This document shows, in pieces, positions 42,638-50,864 of a stretch of DNA of 54,440 nt. The notes beneath the pieces are model-generated. The model saw only the letters and a program-made list of their open reading frames with translations, did no database searches and was not told the DNA's origin. The translations under genes were made by a program, and so were the position numbers. How positions within the stretch are numbered: position 1 is the stretch's first letter; each line of letters begins with the position of its first letter. This stretch comes from an uncultured Lachnospiraceae bacterium (GTDB lineage Bacteria; Bacillota; Clostridia; Lachnospirales; Lachnospiraceae): assembly GCA_910584725.1 (NCBI GenBank), contig CAJUBE010000031.1, forward strand, positions 1 to 54,440, written 5' to 3'.

Positions 42638-43006
42638 ATGGTTAAGAAAGAATCGAGACAAAAAGTTCGCGTAAAGAAACATAACAGAATGCGTAACCGT
42701 TTCAGCGGCACCGCTGAGAGACCGCGTCTGGCTGTGTTCAGAAGCAATAATCATATGTATGCTCAAATTATTGACGATACGGTGGGAAATACCTTAGTCT
42801 CCGCATCTACTCTCGAGAAGAGCGTGGGAGGCGAGCTTAAGAAGACCAATGACGTTGAAGCGGCAGCATATGTAGGAACAGTGATCGCTAAGAGAGCAAT
42901 TGAGAAAGGCATCAAGACCGTTGTTTTTGACAGAGGCGGTTTCATATACCAGGGTAAGATTGCAGCATTAGCGGACGCGGCCAGAGAAGCTGGCCTGGAA
43001 TTCTAG
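42638..43006 (+). CDS. rplR: 50S ribosomal protein L18
   Basis: A 122-residue L18 (MVKKESRQKVRVKKHNRMRN), which binds 5S rRNA with L5. ATG 42638 is chosen: AAGGAG at 42623-42628 gives 9-nt spacing, while the in-frame GTG 42632 would be only 3 nt away. The C-terminal GRIAALADAAREAGLEF-type end (here GKIAALADAAREAGLEF) is complete. Confidence 0.96.
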   Translation: MVKKESRQKVRVKKHNRMRNRFSGTAERPRLAVFRSNNHMYAQIIDDTVGNTLVSASTLEKSVGGELKKTNDVEAAAYVGTVIAKRAIEKGIKTVVFDRGGFIYQGKIAALADAAREAGLEF

Positions 43007-43026
43007 GAAGGGAGAAAGAAGATCAC

Positions 43027-43536
43027 ATGAGACGTACAATCATTGACGTAAGTCAGTTAGAACTCACTGAGAAAGTTGTGACAATCAAGCGTGTAACCAA
43101 GGTTGTCAAGGGTGGTCGTAACATGCGTTTCACAGCGCTTGTGGTAGTCGGCGACGGTAACGGCCATGTTGGCGCGGGCTTGGGTAAAGCGACTGAAATC
43201 CCTGAAGCGATCCGCAAAGGCAAGGAAGATGCGATCAAGAATTTGGTTTGCGTTGCATTGGATGAGAAAAACAGTATCACACATGATTTTGTCGGAAAAT
43301 TCGGTTCTGCATCCGTTTTACTGAAACGGGCTCCGGAAGGTACCGGTATCATCGCCGGAGGCCCTGCGCGTGTAGTGTGCGAGCTTGCAGGCATCAAGAA
43401 TATCCGTACAAAGTCCCTGGGGTCCAACAACAAGCAGAACGTAGTGTTAGCTACAATTATGGGCTTAAGCCAGTTAAAGACTCCTGAGGAAGTGGCTAAA
43501 AACCGCGGTAAATCTGTAGAAGAGATCCGCGCATAA
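43027..43536 (+). CDS. rpsE: 30S ribosomal protein S5
   Basis: A 169-residue S5 with the N-terminal double-stranded-RNA-binding fold (VTKVVKGGRNMRFTALVVVG) and the GTGIIAGGPARVVCELAGI segment in the C-terminal half. It forms the mRNA entry tunnel with S3 and S4. GGGAGAAAG precedes the start. A gap with two long hairpin elements follows. Confidence 0.97.
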   Translation: MRRTIIDVSQLELTEKVVTIKRVTKVVKGGRNMRFTALVVVGDGNGHVGAGLGKATEIPEAIRKGKEDAIKNLVCVALDEKNSITHDFVGKFGSASVLLKRAPEGTGIIAGGPARVVCELAGIKNIRTKSLGSNNKQNVVLATIMGLSQLKTPEEVAKNRGKSVEEIRA

Positions 43537-43539
43537 CCA

Positions 43540-43695
43540 GTACGAAAAGATATTCTAATGCTCGCAGCAAGGGCTACTTTGCAAAGAATATCTAAGTTTC
43601 GTACGAGAGAAGATGTTCTAATGCTCGTAGCAGGGGCTGCATCGCAAAGAACATCTATGTCTCGCATGAGAGAATGCCAGAAAGAAGGCATTCTC
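43540..43695. repeat. Structured intergenic elements between rpsE and rpmD
   Basis: Copy 8: outer GTACGAAA/TTTCGTAC (43540-43547, 43597-43604), inner AGATATTCT/AGAATATCT. Copy 9: outer CGAGA/TCTCG (43604-43608, 43660-43664), inner AGATGTTCT/AGAACATCT. Both apical parts read TAATGCTCG(C/T)AGCA, then a GGGGCT-type segment and GCAAAGAA. Then GAGAATGCC/GGCATTCTC (43670-43678, 43687-43695). Inner arms ATATTCT and ATGTTCT differ by a compensated base pair between adjacent copies. Confidence 0.85.
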
Positions 43696-43736
43696 TGTAC
43701 AGATTCTAAGCTTTACTAAGAGCAGGAGGTATGAAA

Positions 43737-43922
43737 ATGGCAGATAAAAAATTAAAGATCACTCTTGTCAGATCTACGATCGGCCAGGTGCCCAAGGCCC
43801 GCGCTACGGTGGCGGCTATGGGTCTGCGGAAGCTTCATCAGACAGTGGAGCTGCCTGATAACGCATCGACCAGAGGTCAGATTCAGAGAGTAAGACATAT
43901 GGTGAAAGTGGAAGAGGCATAA
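43737..43922 (+). CDS. rpmD: 50S ribosomal protein L30
   Basis: A 61-residue L30 (LKITLVRSTIGQVPKARAT; ends VRHMVKVEEA). ATG 43737 gives 7-nt spacing from GGAGG (43725-43729); ATG 43731 would be 1 nt away. 14 nt to rplO. Confidence 0.95.
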   Translation: MADKKLKITLVRSTIGQVPKARATVAAMGLRKLHQTVELPDNASTRGQIQRVRHMVKVEEA

Positions 43923-43936
43923 AGGAGGTGTGATAG

Positions 43937-44377
43937 ATGGAATTATCGAATTTAAGACCTGCGAAGGGCTCTGTGCACAGCGATAACTTTAGAAGGGGCC
44001 GTGGACACGGTTCCGGAAACGGCAAGACGGCCGGCAAGGGCCACAAGGGTCAGAAGGCTCGTTCCGGCGCGACCAGAGTCGGCTTTGAGGGCGGTCAGAT
44101 GCCTTTGTACAGACGTCTCCCCAAGAGAGGCTTTACCAACAGAAATACCAAAGAGATCGTTGCTATCAACCTGAGCGTTCTCGAGGTGTTCGATAACGGC
44201 GCAACGGTTGATGTGGACGCATTGATCGAGAGAGGAATCATAAAGAATCCCCGTGACGGTGTGAAGATCCTTGGTAACGGAGAACTTACTAAGAAGCTCG
44301 ACGTGAAGGTAAATGCCTTCAGTGCATCCGCGAAGGAGAAAATCGAGGCACTTGGTGGAACAGCAGAGGTGATCTAA
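43937..44377 (+). CDS. rplO: 50S ribosomal protein L15
   Basis: A 146-residue L15 with the Gly-rich N-terminal extension (GHGSGNGKTAGKGHKGQKAR) and a folded C-terminal domain. The extension penetrates 23S rRNA. AAGGAGGTG precedes it. Its stop overlaps the secY start by one base. Confidence 0.97.
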   Translation: MELSNLRPAKGSVHSDNFRRGRGHGSGNGKTAGKGHKGQKARSGATRVGFEGGQMPLYRRLPKRGFTNRNTKEIVAINLSVLEVFDNGATVDVDALIERGIIKNPRDGVKILGNGELTKKLDVKVNAFSASAKEKIEALGGTAEVI

Positions 44378-45690
44378 TGTTTACAACCCTAAAAAATGCA
44401 TTTAAGATCAAAGAGATCAGAAATAAAATTTTCTTTACATTTCTCATGTTGGTTGTGATCCGTCTCGGATCACAGCTTCCCGTGCCGGGCGTGGACAGAA
44501 CTTATTTTGCAAGATGGTTCGAAAGCCAGACCGGCGACGCATTTAATTTCTTTGATGCTTTTACGGGTGGATCTTTTCTGAATATGTCCGTTTTGGCGCT
44601 CAACATTACGCCGTACATTACGTCGTCCATTATTATGCAGCTTATGACGATAGCGATTCCGAAGCTGGAGGAGATGCAGAGAGACGGCGCGGACGGACGG
44701 AAGAAGATCGCATCCATCACGAGATATGTGACAGTTGCGCTTGCGCTGATTGAGTCCGGCGTTATGGCGATCGGTTTCGGACGGCAGGGACTGCTCGAGA
44801 CCTACAATGTGATGAACGTCATTACGGTAATAGCGGCGCTTACGGCGGGTAGCGCGTTTCTGATGTGGATTGGTGAGCGGATTACGGAGAACGGTGTCGG
44901 CAACGGTATTTCCATCGTGCTGACAATCAATATTCTCTCCCGTATGCCGCAGGATATCACACAGCTCTTTGAGCAGTTCGTGATCGGCAGGTCCATCGCC
45001 AAGGGCGTGGTGGCAGCGATCATTATTATTGCAATCATCGTACTGATGGTAGTGCTCGTTATCATCTTAAATGACGGTGTGCGCAAAATTCCGGTACAGT
45101 ATGCGAAGAAGGTACAGGGCAGAAAGATGGTGGGCGGACAGACGACGAATATTCCGCTGAAGGTCAATACTTCGGGCGTGATTCCCGTCATCTTCGCATC
45201 GTCCCTGATGCAGCTGCCGGTGGTGATCTGTTCCCTGTTTAATGTGAATGGGACCGGCGTCTGGGGAGAAATTCTCAGAGGGCTGAATTCCAATTACTGG
45301 TGCAATCCGGAACATTTGGTTTATTCAATCGGTCTGGTGGTGTATATTTTACTGGTGATATTTTTCGCCTACTTCTATACATCCATCACCTTTAACCCGA
45401 TGGAGATTGCGGATAACATGAAGAGACAGGGCGGATTTATTCCGGGTATCAGACCCGGTAAACCGACCAGCGACTATCTGGCAAAGCTTCTGAATTATAT
45501 TGTGTTTATCGGAGCGATCGGCCTTACCATCGTATGTGTGGTGCCGTACTTCTTTAACGGTGTGTTCGGCGCACAGGTATCCTTCGGCGGAACCAGCCTG
45601 ATCATCATTGTCAGCGTGGTGCTGGAGACGGTTAAGCAGATTGAGTCGCAGATGCTTGTTCGCAATTATAAAGGCTTTTTAAACGACTAA
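44377..45690 (+). CDS. secY: Protein translocase subunit SecY
   Basis: A 437-residue channel of the Sec translocon with ten predicted membrane segments. The first contains IFFTFLMLVVIRLGSQLPVP, the plug region follows, and the cytoplasmic loop PMEIADNMKRQGGFIPGIRPG binds ribosome and SecA. It forms the protein-conducting pore with SecE and SecG, encoded elsewhere. It is coupled to rplO through TAATG. Confidence 0.97.
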   Translation: MFTTLKNAFKIKEIRNKIFFTFLMLVVIRLGSQLPVPGVDRTYFARWFESQTGDAFNFFDAFTGGSFLNMSVLALNITPYITSSIIMQLMTIAIPKLEEMQRDGADGRKKIASITRYVTVALALIESGVMAIGFGRQGLLETYNVMNVITVIAALTAGSAFLMWIGERITENGVGNGISIVLTINILSRMPQDITQLFEQFVIGRSIAKGVVAAIIIIAIIVLMVVLVIILNDGVRKIPVQYAKKVQGRKMVGGQTTNIPLKVNTSGVIPVIFASSLMQLPVVICSLFNVNGTGVWGEILRGLNSNYWCNPEHLVYSIGLVVYILLVIFFAYFYTSITFNPMEIADNMKRQGGFIPGIRPGKPTSDYLAKLLNYIVFIGAIGLTIVCVVPYFFNGVFGAQVSFGGTSLIIIVSVVLETVKQIESQMLVRNYKGFLND

Positions 45691-45707
45691 TGGGAAGACA
45701 AGACAGG

Positions 45708-45737
45708 TAGGGACGGCGGTTTATCGGCACGTCCCTA
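45708..45737. repeat. Hairpin between secY and adk
   Basis: TAGGGACG (45708-45715) pairs perfectly with CGTCCCTA (45730-45737) around a 14-nt loop. No T-run follows, so read-through into adk is expected; it may be a processing or stability element. Confidence 0.6.
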
Positions 45738-45775
45738 ACCTTGCGTCTATGTCATATGCTATGGGGAGATAAGAG

Positions 45776-46417
45776 ATGAAGATTATAATGCTGGGCGCAC
45801 CCGGCGCCGGAAAAGGAACACAGGCGAAAATGATTGCTGAAACCTACAAAATCCCGCATGTTTCCACGGGTGATATGTTTCGCATGAACATTAAGAACGG
45901 GACGGAGCTTGGAGCGGAGGCGAAGCAGTACATGGATCAGGGACTGCTGGTGCCGGATGAATTGACGGTGCGCATTCTCCTTGACAGAGTGGCGCAGGAT
46001 GACTGCAAAAACGGCTACGTGCTGGACGGCTTTCCGAGAACCATTCCTCAGGCGGAGGTGTTGGAGGACGCGCTGAATAAGCTGGGTGACAAGATAGATT
46101 ACGCGATTGACGTGGAAGTGCCGGACGAAAATATCATCCGCAGAATGGGAGGCAGGCGCGCGTGTACATCCTGCGGCGCGACCTACCATATCGAGCATGT
46201 TCCCCCGAAGAAGGAGGGAATCTGCGACGCGTGCGGGCAGGAGCTTGTGCTGCGCGACGACGATAAGCCGGAGACGGTAAAGAACCGCCTGCGAGTGTAT
46301 CAGGAACAGACGGCGCCGCTGCTCGAGTTTTATTCGGCAAAGGGTGTGCTGCGGAGCGTGGACGGCACACAGGATATGCAGGATGTGTTCAAGGCAATTA
46401 CAGAGATATTAAAATAG
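45776..46417 (+). CDS. adk: Adenylate kinase
   Basis: A 213-residue adenylate kinase (ATP + AMP = 2 ADP). The P-loop is GAPGAGKGTQ at 7-16, the AMP-binding STGDMFR and DGFPRT are present, and the LID carries two Cys pairs (CTSCGATYH, CDACGQ) for a structural zinc, typical of Firmicutes. In the spc operon with secY and map, as in Bacillus. GGGGAGATAAG lies upstream. Confidence 0.97.
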   Translation: MKIIMLGAPGAGKGTQAKMIAETYKIPHVSTGDMFRMNIKNGTELGAEAKQYMDQGLLVPDELTVRILLDRVAQDDCKNGYVLDGFPRTIPQAEVLEDALNKLGDKIDYAIDVEVPDENIIRRMGGRRACTSCGATYHIEHVPPKKEGICDACGQELVLRDDDKPETVKNRLRVYQEQTAPLLEFYSAKGVLRSVDGTQDMQDVFKAITEILK

Positions 46418-46427
46418 AGGCAGGATT

Positions 46428-47177
46428 ATGGCGGTCACGATCAAATCGGCAGGAGAAATCGAAAAGATGCGCGAGGCGGGCAGGCTGCTCGCCCGGGTAC
46501 ATGAGAAGCTGGCAAAGACGATACGCCCCGGTGTCTCCACGAAGGAGATCGACACGATCTGCGAGGAGCTGATCCGGGGATATGGCTGTACGCCGAACTT
46601 TTTACACTATCAGGGCTATCCGGCGAGTGTGTGCGTCTCCGTCAATGAGGAGGTCGTGCACGGTATTCCTCGGCCGGATCGGATTTTGAGGGAAGGTGAT
46701 ATCGTCAGTCTTGACACAGGATTGATCTGGCAGGGGTATCATTCGGATGCGGCCAGAACTTACGGGGTAGGAGAGATTGGTTCGGAGGCGGAAAAGCTGA
46801 TCGAGGTGACGAGGGAGAGCTTTTTCCAGGGAATCAGGATGGCTCGCGCCGGAAAGCATCTGCACGATATCTCCAACGCCATTGCAGACTATGTGATACC
46901 CCACGGTTACGGAATTGTGCACGATCTGGTGGGGCACGGTATCGGTACGAAACTCCATGAACCGCCGAATATACCGAACTTTCCCCAGAGAAGAAGGGGG
47001 ATACGACTAAAAGCAGGGATGACTCTTGCAATTGAGCCGATGATCAATATCGGCACGGGAGAGGTAGACTGGCTGGATGATGAGTGGACGGTGGTGTCGG
47101 CGGATCATTCGCTCTCCGCGCACTATGAGAACACGGTGCTGATTACGGACGGGGAGCCGGAGATATTAACATTATAA
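46428..47177 (+). CDS. map: Methionine aminopeptidase, type I
   Basis: A 249-residue type Ia enzyme that removes the initiator methionine from nascent proteins. Metal ligands appear in DTGLIWQGYHSDAARTY (two Asp), VGHGIG (His) and AIEPMI (Glu) with a final Glu near ENTVLITDG. It starts 10 nt after adk. It is followed closely by a KOW-domain gene and infA. Confidence 0.96.
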   Translation: MAVTIKSAGEIEKMREAGRLLARVHEKLAKTIRPGVSTKEIDTICEELIRGYGCTPNFLHYQGYPASVCVSVNEEVVHGIPRPDRILREGDIVSLDTGLIWQGYHSDAARTYGVGEIGSEAEKLIEVTRESFFQGIRMARAGKHLHDISNAIADYVIPHGYGIVHDLVGHGIGTKLHEPPNIPNFPQRRRGIRLKAGMTLAIEPMINIGTGEVDWLDDEWTVVSADHSLSAHYENTVLITDGEPEILTL

Positions 47178-47189
47178 ATATAAGTAGAG

Positions 47190-47471
47190 ATGGATTTGAG
47201 TATGGAAGAAAGCATCGTGGGAATGCTCGCCACATCGAAGGCAGGGCATGATAAGGACTCCGTGTATGTCATCATTCGGGAGGAAGGCGAATATATATAT
47301 GTAGCTGACGGCAAAATCAGAACCGTGGAACGCCCGAAGCGGAAAAATAGGAAGCATGTACAGCTTATTAAAAAGAAAAGAATGCCGGAACCGGACAATG
47401 GTTTCGATGATTTGGAGATAAAGAGAGTAATAAAAGAGTATCTGAAAGAAAGAGAGGAAAGAAATGTCTAA
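47190..47471 (+). CDS. KOW domain RNA-binding (L14e-like) protein
   Basis: A 93-residue protein (or 89 from ATG 47202). A KOW-type strand SIVGMLATSKAGHDKDSVYV opens it, followed by a basic segment (RPKRKNRKHVQLIKKKR) and an acidic-basic C-terminal helix. Small L14e/KOW-like proteins between map and infA are usual in Clostridia and Bacilli, where they are thought to bind rRNA or act in translation; the function is not established. It overlaps infA by 8 nt. Confidence 0.8.
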   Translation: MDLSMEESIVGMLATSKAGHDKDSVYVIIREEGEYIYVADGKIRTVERPKRKNRKHVQLIKKKRMPEPDNGFDDLEIKRVIKEYLKEREERNV

Positions 47472-47682
47472 GGCTGATGTAATTGAGATTGAAGGAACTG
47501 TAATTGAGAAGTTACCCAATACCATGTTTCAGGTGGAACTGGAAAACGGGCATGTGGTGTTGGCGCATATCAGCGGCAAGCTGCGCCAGAACTTCATCCG
47601 CATCCTGCCCGGCGACAAGGTAACGCTGGAGCTTTCGCCCTATGATTTATCAAAAGGTAGAATCATCTGGAGAGATAAGTGA
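47464..47682 (+). CDS. infA: Translation initiation factor IF-1
   Basis: A 72-residue IF-1, one OB-fold (IEIEGTVIEKLPNTMFQVEL; RIIWRDK at the end). It blocks the A site during initiation. AGAGAGGAAAG precedes the start in the upstream gene. Two small hairpins follow, then a new promoter. Confidence 0.97.
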   Translation: MSKADVIEIEGTVIEKLPNTMFQVELENGHVVLAHISGKLRQNFIRILPGDKVTLELSPYDLSKGRIIWRDK

Positions 47683-47685
47683 CAA

Positions 47686-47725
47686 ATCGAGCAAGCTCGA
47701 TTGCGAGGACTGCTTCGCAGCCTCG
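47686..47725. repeat. Two hairpins after infA
   Basis: ATCGAGC (47686-47692) pairs with GCTCGAT (47695-47701), and CGAGG-CTGC with GCAG-CCTCG at 47704-47725. A pair of short GC-rich hairpins like those following the other elements of this operon, but without an outer-stem unit. A weak terminator role before the internal promoter is possible, but no T-run is present. Confidence 0.6.
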
Positions 47726-47759
47726 GCATGAAGTTGATAGAAAAAAATAGCAAAAAGTC

Positions 47760-47788
47760 TTGCTACCGGCAGGATTTGGTGTTATAAT
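47760..47788 (+). promoter_or_regulatory. Internal promoter before rpmJ
   Basis: TTGCTA (47760-47765) and TATAAT (47783-47788) at 17-nt spacing form a strong vegetative promoter 33 nt before rpmJ. It should drive rpmJ, rpsM, rpsK, rpsD, rpoA and rplQ independently of the S10 promoter. Confidence 0.8.
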
Positions 47789-47821
47789 GTAAAACGGTCT
47801 TTTTTGAAAGGAGGGTTTGAG

Positions 47822-47935
47822 ATGAAGGTTAGATCATCAGTAAAACCGATTTGCGAAAAGTGCAAGATCATCAAGAGAAAAGGAAAGATCAGAGTTATTT
47901 GTGAAAATCCGAAACATAAGCAGGTACAGGGTTAA
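47822..47935 (+). CDS. rpmJ: 50S ribosomal protein L36, zinc type
   Basis: A 37-codon gene reading MKVRSSVKPICEKCKIIKRK, then GKIRVICENPKHKQ. The C-x2-C ... C-x4-H set is the zinc ribbon of the C+ form of L36. AAAGGAGG lies 10 nt upstream. It is too short for ordinary gene-length cut-offs but unmistakable. Confidence 0.96.
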   Translation: MKVRSSVKPICEKCKIIKRKGKIRVICENPKHKQVQG

Positions 47936-48092
47936 TAGATAGAGAGCCCACTTTTTGATACCAACTTATATGTTTGGAAAGATCGGATATCTGATCCGGT
48001 TGGGCAAAGTATTTTGCCTCAATCAATTAGTGTCACGCGTGCCGGATGCACGCGAAGCGCATGAAAATGCAAAGGAAATGGAGGAAATGTAA

Positions 48093-48461
48093 ATGGCTCG
48101 TATTGCAGGTGTTGACTTACCGAGAGAAAAGCGTGTAGAGATCGGCTTAACCTATATCTACGGGATCGGCAGATCCAGCGCAAACAAGATTCTGGAGGCG
48201 GCAAACGTAAATCCTGATACCCGTGTCAGAGAATTGACCGATGATGAGGTGAAAAAACTGGCAGAGGTAATCGAAAAGGATTACATGGTGGAAGGTGACT
48301 TGAGAAGAGAGGTTGCTCTCAACATCAAGAGACTTCAGGAAATCGGCTGCTACAGAGGAATCCGTCACAGGAAGGGTCTTCCGGTTCGTGGTCAGAAGAC
48401 AAAGACCAATGCCAGGACAAGAAAAGGTCCTAAGAGAACTGTTGCAAACAAGAAGAAGTAA
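48093..48461 (+). CDS. rpsM: 30S ribosomal protein S13
   Basis: A 122-residue S13 (MARIAGVDLPREKRVEIGLT; core GIRHRKGLPVRGQKTKTNAR). It forms intersubunit bridges with L5. The 157-nt gap before it contains a TTGGGCAAA/TTTGCC-type hairpin and a GATCGGAT-type palindrome at about 47984-48035, possibly a translational control site; this is not proved. Confidence 0.97.
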   Translation: MARIAGVDLPREKRVEIGLTYIYGIGRSSANKILEAANVNPDTRVRELTDDEVKKLAEVIEKDYMVEGDLRREVALNIKRLQEIGCYRGIRHRKGLPVRGQKTKTNARTRKGPKRTVANKKK

Positions 48462-48509
48462 CAACATAGGAACAAGATTAAATAGTCTGAGAAAGTAGGT
48501 TAGTTTATT

Positions 48510-48905
48510 ATGGCAAAGAAAGTTACCAAAAAAGTGACAAAAAAGCGTGTCAAGAAAAACGTTGAACATGGACAGGCACATATCCAGTCTTCCTTTAACA
48601 ACACCATCGTTACGCTGACAGACAACGAGGGTAATGCGTTAAGCTGGGCGAGTGCCGGCGGTCTTGGTTTTAGAGGTTCAAGGAAATCTACTCCCTATGC
48701 GGCACAGATGGCCGCCGAGACAGCGACAAAGGCTGCTCTGATCCACGGCTTAAAGACTGTGGACGTAATGGTGAAGGGTCCCGGTTCGGGACGTGAGGCT
48801 GCGATCCGCGCGCTGCAGGCATGCGGTCTGGAAGTGACCAGCATCCGCGACGTGACACCCGTACCCCACAATGGATGCCGTCCGCCTAAGAGACGTAGAG
48901 TCTAG
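48510..48905 (+). CDS. rpsK: 30S ribosomal protein S11
   Basis: A 131-residue S11 (NVEHGQAHIQSSFNNTIVTL; C-terminal RDVTPVPHNGCRPPKRRRV). It lines the mRNA exit channel on the platform. The ribosome-binding site is weak (GTAGGTTAG). One long hairpin element follows it. Confidence 0.97.
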   Translation: MAKKVTKKVTKKRVKKNVEHGQAHIQSSFNNTIVTLTDNEGNALSWASAGGLGFRGSRKSTPYAAQMAAETATKAALIHGLKTVDVMVKGPGSGREAAIRALQACGLEVTSIRDVTPVPHNGCRPPKRRRV

Positions 48906-48907
48906 CA

Positions 48908-48995
48908 GATCAAAAAGAAAATCTAGTCGCTCACGGCAGAGGCCGTTTCGCGAAGATTTTCTATGTTTTGATCGGGAGAATCGCAGGCGATTCTC
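48908..48995. repeat. Structured intergenic element between rpsK and rpsD
   Basis: Copy 10: outer GATCAAAA/TTTTGATC (48908-48915, 48966-48973), inner AGAAAATCT/AGATTTTCT (48916-48924, 48954-48962) with an apical region AGTCGCTCACGGCAGAGGCC. Then GAGAATCGC/GCGATTCTC (48976-48984, 48987-48995). All arms differ in sequence from the other copies but keep the pairing. Confidence 0.82.
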
Positions 48996-49076
48996 CGTAT
49001 ATATGGAAAATAGTTTGGATGAAGGTGCCGCCTAAGCGGGCGGCATTGTAAACAAAAACAGAAAGGAGCCAGAATC

Positions 49077-49670
49077 ATGGCAGTAAACAGAGTTCCGATA
49101 TTAAAGAGATGCAGATCTCTTGATCTTGATCCTACCTTTTTAGGATATGACAAGAAATCTAACAGAACATCCGCAAGAGCGGGTAAGAAGATCAGTGAGT
49201 ATGGCCTTCAGCTGCGCGAGAAGCAGAAAGCAAAATTTATCTACGGCGTGCTGGAGAAGCCTTTCAGAAATTATTATGAGAAGGCCGACAGAATGAAAGG
49301 CCAGACAGGTGAAAACCTGCTGGTTATGCTTGAGAGCAGACTGGACAGCGTTGTGTTCAGAATGGGCTTTGCGAGAACAAGGAGAGAGGCGAGACAGGTA
49401 GTAGGCCACAAGCATTTTCTTGTAAACGGCAAGCCTGTGCAGATCCCTTCCTATCTCGTTAAGGCGGGCGACGTGATCGAGGTGAGAGAGAAGGCAAGAT
49501 CTCTGCAGAGATATAAGGATATTCTTGAGGTAACCGGCGGCAGACTTGTTCCCGAGTGGCTTGAGGTGGATCAGGAGGCAATGAAGGCAACCGTGAAATA
49601 TCTTCCCACCAGAGAGATGATTGACGTGCCGGTAAACGAAATGCTTATCGTCGAGTTGTACTCCAAATAA
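49077..49670 (+). CDS. rpsD: 30S ribosomal protein S4
   Basis: A 197-residue S4. The N-terminus MAVNRVPILKRCRSLDLDP lacks the four-Cys zinc site, so this is the zinc-free (C-) form, while S14 and L36 here are zinc forms. The S4 RNA-binding fold is clear in RLDSVVFRMGFARTRREARQ. It is a primary assembly protein and often an alpha-operon autoregulator. AAAGGAG precedes it. Confidence 0.96.
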   Translation: MAVNRVPILKRCRSLDLDPTFLGYDKKSNRTSARAGKKISEYGLQLREKQKAKFIYGVLEKPFRNYYEKADRMKGQTGENLLVMLESRLDSVVFRMGFARTRREARQVVGHKHFLVNGKPVQIPSYLVKAGDVIEVREKARSLQRYKDILEVTGGRLVPEWLEVDQEAMKATVKYLPTREMIDVPVNEMLIVELYSK

Positions 49671-49673
49671 CAA

Positions 49674-49818
49674 AGTGAAAAGAAATTCTAACGCGGCAAA
49701 TTACGCCGCGAAAGAATTTCTATGTTTCACTTGCGAGAATTATTGCATAATTCTCGGCGCATATGCGAGAGAATGTCTTAACAGACATTCTCTGTAAATG
49801 GGAATTATTTCATAATTC
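49674..49818. repeat. Structured intergenic elements between rpsD and rpoA
   Basis: Copy 11: outer AGTGAAA/TTTCACT (49674-49680, 49725-49731), inner AAATTCTAACGCGGC/GCCGCGAAAGAATTT. Three hairpins follow: CGAGAATTAT/ATAATTCTCG (49734-49743, 49747-49756), GAGAATGTCT/AGACATTCTC (49769-49778, 49783-49792) and GAATTAT/ATAATTC (49802-49808, 49812-49818). The third repeats the GAATTAT arms of the first, so partial duplication is likely. Confidence 0.82.
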
Positions 49819-49863
49819 TCGGTGATGCTTTAATGTATGTATTCTCAGAAGGAGGGTGCTTGG

Positions 49864-50823
49864 GTGTTTGAGTTTGAGAGACCGAATATAGAAGTAGTAG
49901 AGATCTCCGAAGATAAAAAATACGGCAGATTCGTAGTGGAACCTTTAGAGAGAGGTTACGGCATTACCCTCGGCAATTCACTTAGAAGGATTATGTTGTC
50001 CTCCCTGCCCGGTGTGGCGGTAAGCCAGGTTAAGATCGAGGGTGTTCTCCATGAGTTCAGCTCGATTCCGGGCGTAAAGGAAGACGTGACAGAGATCATC
50101 ATGAACGTTAAGAGCCTTGCGATTAAGAATAACAGCGATGCGAACGAAGTGAAAACCGCTTACATTGAGTACGAGGGCGAGGGCATCGTGCGGGCTTCCG
50201 ATATTCAGGTAGATCAGGATATTGAGATCTTAAATCCCGATCTGGTGATCGCTACTCTGAGTGGTAAGGATACAAAACTGTACATGGAGTTGACCATCAC
50301 AAGAGGCCGTGGCTATGTGGGGGCGGATAAGAATAAAACGGAAGATTTGCCGATTGGCGTGATCGCTATTGATTCCATCTACACACCTGTGGAAAGAGTC
50401 AATGTCACCGTGGAGAATACCCGTGTGGGGCAGATTACGGACTATGATAAGCTGACGCTGGATGTGTACACGAACGGTACGCTTGTGCCTGATGAGGCTG
50501 TCAGTCTGGCCGCAAAGGTACTCAGCGAGCATTTGAGCCTTTTCATTGATCTGTCTGAGAATGCTAAGACTGCAGAGGTCATGGTGGAGAAAGAGGATGA
50601 TGAGAAGGAGAAGGTGCTTGAAATGAGCATCGACGAGCTGGAGCTTTCGGTTCGTTCCTACAACTGCTTAAAGAGGGCAGGCATCAACACAGTGGAAGAA
50701 CTGACAAATAAAACGTCCGAGGATATGATGAAGGTCAGAAATCTGGGTCGTAAATCCTTGGAGGAAGTTCTTGCAAAATTAAAAGAATTAGGATTACAGC
50801 TGAATCCCAGCGATGAGGCGTAA
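49864..50823 (+). CDS. rpoA: DNA-directed RNA polymerase subunit alpha
   Basis: A 319-residue alpha subunit. The N-terminal dimerisation domain has GYGITLGNSLRRIMLSSLPG, and the C-terminal DNA-binding domain has LSVRSYNCLKRAGINTVEEL and NLGRKSLEEVLAKL. I place the start at GTG 49864: AAGGAGG at 49849-49855 is 8 nt upstream and the protein then opens FEFERPNIEVVE, as expected. The in-frame ATG 49837 lies upstream of that site. Confidence 0.95.
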   Translation: MFEFERPNIEVVEISEDKKYGRFVVEPLERGYGITLGNSLRRIMLSSLPGVAVSQVKIEGVLHEFSSIPGVKEDVTEIIMNVKSLAIKNNSDANEVKTAYIEYEGEGIVRASDIQVDQDIEILNPDLVIATLSGKDTKLYMELTITRGRGYVGADKNKTEDLPIGVIAIDSIYTPVERVNVTVENTRVGQITDYDKLTLDVYTNGTLVPDEAVSLAAKVLSEHLSLFIDLSENAKTAEVMVEKEDDEKEKVLEMSIDELELSVRSYNCLKRAGINTVEELTNKTSEDMMKVRNLGRKSLEEVLAKLKELGLQLNPSDEA

Positions 50824-50864
50824 TATAGAGGTAAGACCGAAGAGCACTCGGAAAGGAGCCGATC

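Noticed and set aside
36140..49818. CRISPR array reading of the repeated hairpins
   Set aside because: Spacing is set by genes, the units are not exact direct repeats with unique spacers, and no cas gene is present.
36140..49818. Intergenic hairpins read as intrinsic terminators
   Set aside because: None is followed by a T-run, and terminators after nearly every gene would silence an essential operon.
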